Shown piece after piece: positions 42,521 to 49,549 of a stretch of 64,000 nucleotides of DNA. The DNA comes from Halobacillus litoralis (GTDB taxonomy: Bacteria > Bacillota > Bacilli > Bacillales > Halobacillaceae): positions 186,001 to 250,000 of the forward strand of contig NZ_WMEW01000001.1 of NCBI RefSeq assembly GCF_009856355.1, read 5' to 3'. Under the pieces are notes generated by a model. That model searched no databases. It saw only the letters and a program-made list of their open reading frames with translations, and was not told where the DNA came from. The position numbers were made by a program, and so were the translations under genes. Numbering within the stretch: position 1 is the stretch's first letter; each line of letters opens with the position of its first letter.

Positions 42521-43564
42521 TTACTTTGTAAACTTCACGCATACCGGCTCGGGTACGAATACATCGGATTGAACAAGCGTCAGCCTGCCGGTTGATTTGT
42601 CCCGCTCGAACAACGTCATTGTATTGGACTTCTGGTTCGTCGCGATCAAGAACTCCTCGGAAGGGTCCATCACGAAATCACGCGGCCAGTTCCCTTCTGT
42701 CGATGTCCACTCTACAAAAGTAAGTCTGCCTGTATCCTGATCGACGTCGTAAACGGCAATGGAATTGTGCCCACGGTTACCGACATAAACAAACTGTCCA
42801 TCCGAAGAAATATGAATGGCACTGCCGTCATTGGTTTGGTCAAAGTCCTTAGGGATCGCCGCAATGGCCTGCTGCTCGGTGAATCTGCCATCCTTCTCAT
42901 CGTAATGAAGCACAAGCACTTCTGAGCTGAGCTCCGTCATCACGTAGGCATACTTTTTGTTCGGATGGAAGGTGATGTGGCGAGGGCCGGAACCCGGTTT
43001 CGTGTTGAACACCTGTACCTGGCTCAACTCGCCATTGGCTACGGCGTAAGTGATAACACGATCGCTGCCAAGGTCAATCGCTATCACGTATTTTTCATCA
43101 GGGGTAAAGCCTGCATAGTGCATGTGCGGCTTTTCCTGACGCTCATGAGGGCCCGTTCCTTCATGTTCCACGATCGAAACCGCAGGATTCAGGGATCCAT
43201 CTTCATTCGTCAGGTAGGAGACCACTTCTTTTGTATGGTAGTTAGCCGTCACAACATTGTTGTTTAAATGATCCACACTCACGTGGCACGGCGGAGAGCC
43301 CGCAGCTGTCTGAACGTTCAATTTCGTAAGTTCTCCTGTTTCTTCATTGATGGAAAAGGACGTGACGCCGCCGCTTTCCCCGTCTTTGGAAACCGCATAA
43401 AGATTCTTTTGATCATCGCTCACGGTGACGTAGGTAGGGTTCTGCAGTTCTGCAGCCAGTTGAACGTCTTTCAGCTCCTTAGCGTCTGTATCCAGGGTGA
43501 ACTGATAGACGCCTTTACTTTCCTGTTTGGTGTACGTACCGATGTAACCAACGTATTCCGGCAT
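42521..43564 (-). CDS. pgl: 6-phosphogluconolactonase, beta-propeller type (YkgB)
   Basis: 347-residue seven-bladed beta-propeller lactonase hydrolysing 6-phosphogluconolactone in the oxidative pentose phosphate pathway. It starts YVGIGTYT-like (YVGYIGTYTKQESKGVYQF) and has the repeating blade pattern (NPTYVTVSDDQKNLYAV; HITFHPNKKYAYVMTELS; DGQFVYVGNRGHNSIAV) and the family's PRDFVMDPSEEFLIATNQ ending. Monocistronic, divergent from the 43796 gene. Other lactonase substrates cannot be excluded. Confidence 0.88.
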   Translation of the reverse strand: MPEYVGYIGTYTKQESKGVYQFTLDTDAKELKDVQLAAELQNPTYVTVSDDQKNLYAVSKDGESGGVTSFSINEETGELTKLNVQTAAGSPPCHVSVDHLNNNVVTANYHTKEVVSYLTNEDGSLNPAVSIVEHEGTGPHERQEKPHMHYAGFTPDEKYVIAIDLGSDRVITYAVANGELSQVQVFNTKPGSGPRHITFHPNKKYAYVMTELSSEVLVLHYDEKDGRFTEQQAIAAIPKDFDQTNDGSAIHISSDGQFVYVGNRGHNSIAVYDVDQDTGRLTFVEWTSTEGNWPRDFVMDPSEEFLIATNQKSNTMTLFERDKSTGRLTLVQSDVFVPEPVCVKFTK

Positions 43565-43795
43565 AGTAAAACTCCTTTACTGAGGTGATAGAAATAAATT
43601 TCCGAATTAATTATCTCATAAACTCCCGCAGTCCTAAATCAATACCATCTTTCATAAGTCATAGTACCTGGTTCACATTTATAAAAACACTCCTTTACGC
43701 AACTGTATGTAGCGCACAATCAGCTGCTGCATTTACTTTATCCATCCAACCAGATAAGCTTTATGTAAATCCCTATTTTAAAGGAGTTTTCCCCT

Positions 43796-44938
43796 GTGAA
43801 TGAAGCCCAGCAAACGGTATTGTCATTATTCAAACAAAAGCAGACTGACTATGACGAACACATGGAGGCCATCAAGCATATTTGGAGGGAATACGGCCGG
43901 AGAAAACAGCCTGATATCCAGGATCCTGCCGGTTTCGCTGCAGGGCTTGAGTACCTCGCTTCAAAAACGTTCCTTGGACCCAAAATTTCGCAAAAGGCTT
44001 GTGCAGACAAGTATGGCGTCACCTCCCACAAAGTGTCCCAGGCGTACCGCAGGCTCAGTGATACGGCAGGAGATATCATATCTTCCTACTGGAGGGCGGC
44101 CGTTGATGGAAGGTTCCAGACACCGCCCCAGAACTCTAAGCTGTTGGATGAACTGGTGGATCAAGTTCTCCACATGCAGACCTGTCCCGGCAATTTCAGC
44201 ACGGAACTGACCATGGACCAGCGTTTTATGCTCGGGGACCTCTTTTCCAGTTTTTACGGGGCGTCCTTTCAAGAGAAAATCGAATTATGCGTAGAATTGT
44301 TTGCGATCCACCCGTACCATCCAGACCTTTACATCATTCTCGCAGAATTCTCCCCGTATAATCACAGAAAGAAAAAGATACTGACAAAAGCCATGATCAA
44401 TGGAGAAAACGCGATGGATCCTTTTATCATGAAAGATTTAACAGGAGAACTCTGGATGGAGGTTGATGCCCGTCCGTATTTACGTGCAAAAGCGGCGTAT
44501 GCCGAACAGTTGATCCGTGAGTACGACTTTGACGGGGGGATCCTTCATTACCGCGAACTGCTGCGGTTGAATGAGGGGGACAACCAAGGAATCCGGTATA
44601 AGCTGCTTCCGCTGTATTTAGAACATGGATACTATACAGAAGCCAGGGCTTTACTGGATACCCTACAGGAATCCGATACCTTTCTCCTTTTTTATAAAGC
44701 CATTCTTGCTTATTTAACAGAAGGGCTGACAAGGAGAACAAAAACTCTCCTTCAAAAAGCCGATCATCACAATCCCTATGTGAAGGATTTCGTTCTTCAT
44801 CCAAAGAAACGCCCGAAAGATCTGCCCGACTATTATGGGGTAAGGGACGAATCGGAAGCCGCCGTCGTTGCCGCCGATACGCTCTGGGTATGGAACCAGC
44901 ATAAATCCTTTACCCAGGCCTTTCTCGACCTTCAGTAA
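43796..44938 (+). CDS. HTH and TPR-like helical repeat protein
   Basis: 380 residues. Residues 60-90 look like a DNA-binding HTH (ISQKACADKYGVTSHKVSQAY). The rest is all-helical, with TPR-like repeats from about residue 165 (IELCVELFAIHPYHPDLYII; LIREYDFDGGILHYRELLRL; YLEHGYYTEARALLDTLQES). The C-terminal QKADHHNPYVKDFVL recalls ST7-type TPR proteins. The GTG at 43796 is 9 bases after AAAGGAG. Function unknown; a peptide- or protein-responsive regulator is one reading. Confidence 0.65.
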   Translation: MNEAQQTVLSLFKQKQTDYDEHMEAIKHIWREYGRRKQPDIQDPAGFAAGLEYLASKTFLGPKISQKACADKYGVTSHKVSQAYRRLSDTAGDIISSYWRAAVDGRFQTPPQNSKLLDELVDQVLHMQTCPGNFSTELTMDQRFMLGDLFSSFYGASFQEKIELCVELFAIHPYHPDLYIILAEFSPYNHRKKKILTKAMINGENAMDPFIMKDLTGELWMEVDARPYLRAKAAYAEQLIREYDFDGGILHYRELLRLNEGDNQGIRYKLLPLYLEHGYYTEARALLDTLQESDTFLLFYKAILAYLTEGLTRRTKTLLQKADHHNPYVKDFVLHPKKRPKDLPDYYGVRDESEAAVVAADTLWVWNQHKSFTQAFLDLQ

Positions 44939-44942
44939 ATCA

Positions 44943-44982
44943 AAGACCCTCCACCCACTATCATGGATGGAGGCTCTTTTTG
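44943..44982 (+). terminator. Terminator of the HTH/TPR gene
   Basis: CCTCCA / TGGAGG stem extended by AGA / TCT, with T5, just past the stop codon. Confidence 0.75.
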
Positions 44983-45119
44983 GTGGCACGAATCGGATTT
45001 CCGGCATTCAGCGTGAATATCATATAGACAGGATAAAATTACAAATTCAAAAGGTATAAAGTCTTAAATGATCCCTTTCGTCATAAAATGAATCGTTCAT
45101 TAAACGAAAGGGTGAGAGC

Positions 45120-46310
45120 ATGTCTGATTTCTGTACAAACTGTGGAATGAAATTAAAAGCAGACACTCATTTTTGTGAGAATTGTGGTCAAAAGTTCAGT
45201 TCATCCATCCCACCTGTATCTGAGTTACCAAAAGAAAACCATTCCAAAAGAAAAAAGTCGGCCTTATTTTTTTGCCTGGCCGGATTCCTTCTGATTTTTA
45301 TTGCCGGTTATTACAGTTGGGACCACTTACGTGCAAAGAACCTTGATCAAGAAGTTTCAGTTAAACCGGAGAAAGGCAGCGTTCTGGAAGTTGAAGAAGA
45401 GAGAAATGAAGACGCGCCTCCAGCATCTCAAGAGAGTGAAGCTGAACATACCAGCGAACCGGAAACTACAGATAAATCCGTGGAGAATAAAGAAGACCCT
45501 TTGGTTCGTTATGAGGAAGAATTAAATAACCTGGCAGATATCCATCCTTTTCACCTCGGCACATGGACGTTGAACAAGAAAGCGCAAGAGATAGAGTTAT
45601 CGATTAAAAACCCTGACAGCAACGGTATATTTACTTTATATCAATTGTACGACACAGGCGAATACGATGTGTTAAGAGCCTGGGCTCAAGAAGTTTTTTA
45701 CATAGCTCAGGAGATAGAAGAAAGCACAGGAAGCAATACATCCATTTCTATTTCGACCACCTGTGATCATCAAGTTCCAGAAACCATGTTTCCATCAGAC
45801 ATGCTTTCCTATTCCGGCTCCTGTGGATACTCCCTTCCTATTCTTTATGGGGATACCAAAGAAAACCTTACTTTACTGTTACACACGAAAGTATTCAAAG
45901 AAGAGGAAGAGCTGTTATCGAAAAGCTTTCATGTACCATCCATAGTGAATTCCATTAAAGCTGAATACAGCCACATCAATGAAAACCAGAACCTTTACAC
46001 TCAAGAAACCGCTGCTCCTGATGTGACAGAGTATATCAATGAAAACCGGGTACGCAGGAAATTAGTTGAACAGAAGTTGGATGGGTCCACCACAGAATCA
46101 TTTTATACGGATAATGGCGAACTTTTCTTTATCTACACCGAAAAAGATGGGGAGGAGGACCGCTATTACTTCAGTGATGGTCTATTGATACGATGGATCG
46201 ATCCAAGTGGGAAAACCATTGATGCAGGGAATGAAACCGAAGAATACTTGAAGCTTAATCATTACTGGCAGGAACAACTTATGAAGTGGAGAAAAAATGA
46301 ATTTTATTGA
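45120..46310 (+). CDS. Zinc-ribbon, single-TM surface protein
   Basis: 396 residues: zinc ribbon (CTNCGMKL, FCENCGQK, residues 5-24), one membrane helix (about 49-66), an acidic Glu/Ser-rich linker (85-135) and an extracellular domain with HPFHLGTWTLN, and a C-terminal MORN-like strand set (TESFYTDNGELFFIYTEKDG). Unrecognised beyond the ribbon. Same architecture class as the TcaA-like protein at 40942, so three zinc-ribbon membrane proteins occur within 6 kb. GAAAGGGTGAG precedes the ATG. Confidence 0.65.
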   Translation: MSDFCTNCGMKLKADTHFCENCGQKFSSSIPPVSELPKENHSKRKKSALFFCLAGFLLIFIAGYYSWDHLRAKNLDQEVSVKPEKGSVLEVEEERNEDAPPASQESEAEHTSEPETTDKSVENKEDPLVRYEEELNNLADIHPFHLGTWTLNKKAQEIELSIKNPDSNGIFTLYQLYDTGEYDVLRAWAQEVFYIAQEIEESTGSNTSISISTTCDHQVPETMFPSDMLSYSGSCGYSLPILYGDTKENLTLLLHTKVFKEEEELLSKSFHVPSIVNSIKAEYSHINENQNLYTQETAAPDVTEYINENRVRRKLVEQKLDGSTTESFYTDNGELFFIYTEKDGEEDRYYFSDGLLIRWIDPSGKTIDAGNETEEYLKLNHYWQEQLMKWRKNEFY

Positions 46311-46324
46311 GAGAATTAAGACAT

Positions 46325-46375
46325 ATAAACATAAAGAATCAGCAGTTACTGTAACTGCTGATTCTTTATGTTTAT
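46325..46375. terminator. 51-bp perfect palindrome, bidirectional terminator
   Basis: Two 25-base arms around T46350 (core GCAGTTAC-T-GTAACTGC). It lies between the convergent zinc-ribbon and flagellin genes; A/T-rich outer arms supply T-tracts on both strands. Confidence 0.8.
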
Positions 46376-46430
46376 GTATACATCCTGGTATCTATGTATC
46401 TAATTAAAATAATACGCTTCCAAAATAAAA

Positions 46431-48017
46431 TCATTTGAGTAACTGCAATACAGCTTGAGGCGCATTGTTCGCCTGGGCCAGCATGGCTTGTGACGTCTGG
46501 CTGAGAATAGAGTTTTTGGTTTGATTCATTATTTCTTTTGCCATATCTGCATCACGGATACGGGATTCTGCTGCAGTAAGATTTTCATGATAATTAGAAG
46601 CATAATTCTGTTTGAACTGCAGCCTGTTGTGATAACTGCCATATTTACTCCGCTCTGATGAAACTAGAGTCGCAGCGCTGTCCAGACGTTCCAAAGCTTT
46701 TTGTATTTCTTCATAAGGATCTACAGCCATATCCTCCACACCCAGCTTTTCTGTCCGGACATCGGAGAGTTGAATACTGAATTGATCGCCGCTGTTTGGG
46801 CCGTCCTGTATTTTTATATCATAGGGACCTTCATCGACTATTTCTGTAGGATCTTCAATAGTGGGAGGGACGGATATTCCATAAAAAGTATTTACAGAAA
46901 ACGTATCATTTCCTGGGACACTTCTTTCTTCCCATTTCAAGGCATAGCCGCTGTCTCCTACCGCTTCATCTGTATCTGTCCAAGCCATAGGTTGAGCTAC
47001 ATCCGAATATTTCCCAACCCTAAATTCATCGGGACGCACTTTAATACCCTCACCTGAAATGATCCCCTGGGCTTTGATATCTTGATAGCCATTGTTGTTA
47101 TAAACGGTGAAGGAATCCGGCAGGTCAGCTCCGTTGTACACTTCTTCTTCAGTGATGTCTTCATTATTGACTTTAAATGGTGCCCAATCATCATCTCCCA
47201 GCATCGTATCGATGTGAAAATAAAATCCAATTTCCTTTTCCCCGCTGCCTAGATTTTTCATTGAATAATCAAATTCAAATTTATCTTCTATAATCTGAGC
47301 GGTCTGCGTGACTTCCACATTTTCTACTGTAAAGACCGTTTTATATGCACCAGACTCATGAATGGTTTGCGTGGATACATTTTCCAACCCTAATCGGTGG
47401 GCCGTACCATCAATAAGAACGGCCGGGTGAGACGTATTCCCCTCCCCATAGATTAAGATTTTATTATCATCGTCGGACGTAGATGGATATCCCTCCCCTG
47501 TTTTCAATGCCAGTTGTCCTGCTGGATCTACATTCAATGACAATGCATTTTCATAATTGTACGTTGGCTGATTATTATTTGCAGAAGAGTGATGGGGCTT
47601 TTGTCCATTTAACAGGTTTATTCCATTAAAGTCTGTGCCATGAGCTATATCATTAATACCTTCTTTTATCTGATCCAGTTCCTTTTGGATTTCCTGCTTA
47701 TCACTCGTTGTTAAAGTACCATTTCCAGCTTGTATAACTAACTCTCTTGCTCTATGTAGCTGCTGCTGTACTCCCTCCAACCCGCCATCGGCTATTATAC
47801 TCAGGTTTATTCCATCCTGGATATTATTTTGGGCCTGCTCCAGTCCTCTGATCTGACCTCTCATCTTTTCCGAGATCGATAGTCCAGCTGCATCATCAGA
47901 AGCACGATTTATACTGAAACCACTAGATAACTTTTCCATGGAGTTCATTGATTTGTTATTTTTATTCTCTAATTTATTTTGAGCTTGTAAAGCCGCTATA
48001 TTATGATTAATTCTCAC
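46431..48017 (-). CDS. hag: Flagellin with a large central insert domain
   Basis: 528 residues, twice the usual Bacillus length. D0/D1 ends are conserved: MRINHNIAALQAQNKLE, SINRASDDAAGLSISEKMRG and QDGINL at the N-terminus (1-140); ESRIRDADMAKE and QAMLAQANNAPQAVLQLL at the C-terminus. Residues about 150-420 are a beta-rich insert (DYSMKNLGSGEKEIGFYFH, DTMLGDDDWAPFKV, GDSGYALKWEER, FSVNTFYGISVPP). That pattern I know from modules of large bacterial surface proteins, not from flagellins. The insert has no HExxH motif, so it is not flagellinolysin. GTG at 48017 gives the canonical start; a GTG at 48029 would add four residues. Transcribed from a sigma-D promoter. Confidence 0.9.
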   Translation of the reverse strand: MRINHNIAALQAQNKLENKNNKSMNSMEKLSSGFSINRASDDAAGLSISEKMRGQIRGLEQAQNNIQDGINLSIIADGGLEGVQQQLHRARELVIQAGNGTLTTSDKQEIQKELDQIKEGINDIAHGTDFNGINLLNGQKPHHSSANNNQPTYNYENALSLNVDPAGQLALKTGEGYPSTSDDDNKILIYGEGNTSHPAVLIDGTAHRLGLENVSTQTIHESGAYKTVFTVENVEVTQTAQIIEDKFEFDYSMKNLGSGEKEIGFYFHIDTMLGDDDWAPFKVNNEDITEEEVYNGADLPDSFTVYNNNGYQDIKAQGIISGEGIKVRPDEFRVGKYSDVAQPMAWTDTDEAVGDSGYALKWEERSVPGNDTFSVNTFYGISVPPTIEDPTEIVDEGPYDIKIQDGPNSGDQFSIQLSDVRTEKLGVEDMAVDPYEEIQKALERLDSAATLVSSERSKYGSYHNRLQFKQNYASNYHENLTAAESRIRDADMAKEIMNQTKNSILSQTSQAMLAQANNAPQAVLQLLK

Positions 48018-48051
48018 TGACTGCAACACACCTTATGATTTTATATCAGGT

Positions 48052-48078
48052 ATATCGGCTCAATTTCCTTTTCTTTTA
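48052..48078 (-). promoter_or_regulatory. Sigma-D promoter of the flagellin gene
   Basis: Minus strand TAAA, exactly 15 bases, GCCGATAT: a full match to the Bacillus sigma-D consensus, about 35 bases ahead of the start codon. Confidence 0.95.
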
Positions 48079-48168
48079 TATATATGGGATTTTTTTCTAC
48101 AAAAAGGTTTAATATTACCCATGTCGGTCTTGACTTACTTAATGCCCCGCGTAATTTTTTCACTGTAT

Positions 48169-48693
48169 TTAAAAATTCTGTTCAATGTATTCACGCTCTT
48201 CGTCCTCACTCATCAACCCCGTCGCTCTTCCTATCGAACCATTCTGCCAGTCCCAAATGGTATTGTGGACAATTACAGCATTGGAAAAGTCCCCACTGTC
48301 CCATGATTCCAATGTCTTCTTATAAAAATCATAATGTTTATAATAGGTTTCGGTCCCCTCAATAGACTTCAATATTCCGAGCATCTGGTCAATCTGATCT
48401 GCTGTCATCTGCTGCCTTCCATGCTTTTCTTCCGCCCGTACCTTCTGGTGAGTCATTTCATGCAGCTCCTGCATAAAAAACTGTTCGGAGGGTATTCCAT
48501 CTTCATCAACCTTTTTTATCGCTTTCTGCTCCTCCGGTTCATTCACTTCCTCCATCTTCTGTTCCTGTTCTTCCGTTAAAGAACCACTGTCTGCCTGAAA
48601 TCCTGAAACAACTACCCAGGTGATTCCACCGATAATAAGAAGAGATAATGCTCCTAACACATACAATGACCATTTCAGAATGCCTTCCCCCAT
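48169..48693 (-). CDS. Membrane-anchored protein of the DUF6241 type
   Basis: 174 residues: one membrane helix (about 5-28), an acidic linker (TEEQEQKMEEVNEPEEQ) and a helical outer domain with FFMQELHEMTHQKVRAEEK and ADQIDQMLGILKSIEG. This arrangement is that of DUF6241 proteins of Bacillaceae, whose function is unknown. The family assignment is from memory of the HEMTHQKV motif. AAAGGAG is 10 bases before the ATG at 48691-48693; an ATG at 48705 touches that site and is less likely. Confidence 0.65.
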   Translation of the reverse strand: MGEGILKWSLYVLGALSLLIIGGITWVVVSGFQADSGSLTEEQEQKMEEVNEPEEQKAIKKVDEDGIPSEQFFMQELHEMTHQKVRAEEKHGRQQMTADQIDQMLGILKSIEGTETYYKHYDFYKKTLESWDSGDFSNAVIVHNTIWDWQNGSIGRATGLMSEDEEREYIEQNF

Positions 48694-48905
48694 ATGATTT
48701 CCCATCTCCTTTATTACTTATTTTCATTTTAGAACTCTAGTGAGTTAACAGATTGTTAACGCCTGCTATTATATGTATAATAAACAGATTTAAAGGACTC
48801 ATCTGGTTCTCAATAAAATGCAGGAAGCCTTATACCCATTAGACGTTTTAAATAGATGCAAGGACGGTGATTATAATAAGTTTTACAAATTAATTCCTTT
48901 CAAAT

Positions 48906-48937
48906 AAAAAAAGAGCCTGGACAGACCAGACTCTTTT
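48906..48937 (-). terminator. Terminator of the opp-M14-pcp operon
   Basis: AAAGAG-CTGG / CCAG-CTCTTT stem with T7 on the minus strand, just past the pcp stop. Confidence 0.8.
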
Positions 48938-48943
48938 CAATTC

Positions 48944-49549
48944 TTAAGGCAGCTCTTGGATGATATTTCTGACAGCATCAGTTAAATCGCTTTGAGACCA
49001 ACTCGGAAGTTTTCCGTGTTGGACCGCCAGCTCATGAGAGGCAGGTATATGAACAAAACCAGAAGGAATATGTTGATTATTCATATGAAAATGATAAAGG
49101 GCTTGATACATGACATGATTACAAAGGTAAGTGCCAGCGGTATTTGAAACCTCTGCTGGATACCCTTTTGATTGTAAACGTTCAACAAAGTGTTTAATTG
49201 GCAGAGTTGAGAACAAACCATCCGGCCCCTCTTCCTGTATAGGTTGTCCCTCTGGTGTGTTCCCTTCATTATCTTTTTCATTACTTTCGTTACAGTTGAT
49301 GGCAATTCGTTCAGGTGTAACTTTGTATCGCCCTGCAGCTAGGCCAAGTGAGATAACTGCATCCGGTTCTACATCATTAATGTATTCTAGTATTTCATAA
49401 CCTGACTTATTGTAATCCACAGATAAAATTCGTCCTTCAATATGAAAACCATTTATCTCTTCACCCTTTAAATCTTCTATAATATGATTTGTTGGGTTTA
49501 TCGGAAAATCAAGGAATGGTTCAAATCCTGTAAGTAAGAGTGTCTTCAT
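48944..49549 (-). CDS. pcp: Pyrrolidone-carboxylate peptidase (paralogue 2)
   Basis: 201-residue C15 cysteine peptidase with Glu80 (TPERIAIN), Cys143 (TAGTYLCNHVMY) and His167 (GFVHIPASHE). Its start lies 29 bases inside the M14 peptidase gene, with GAAGGGAG upstream, so translation is coupled. It is the last gene of the oligopeptide-uptake operon, so it should trim pyroglutamate from imported peptides. It differs from the 13771 copy at many positions and is more AT-rich in codon use, which argues against a recent local duplication. Confidence 0.93.
   Translation of the reverse strand: MKTLLLTGFEPFLDFPINPTNHIIEDLKGEEINGFHIEGRILSVDYNKSGYEILEYINDVEPDAVISLGLAAGRYKVTPERIAINCNESNEKDNEGNTPEGQPIQEEGPDGLFSTLPIKHFVERLQSKGYPAEVSNTAGTYLCNHVMYQALYHFHMNNQHIPSGFVHIPASHELAVQHGKLPSWSQSDLTDAVRNIIQELP

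Noticed and set aside
46431..48017. Flagellinolysin (flagellin-borne metalloprotease)
   Set aside because: The central insert has no HExxH zinc motif.
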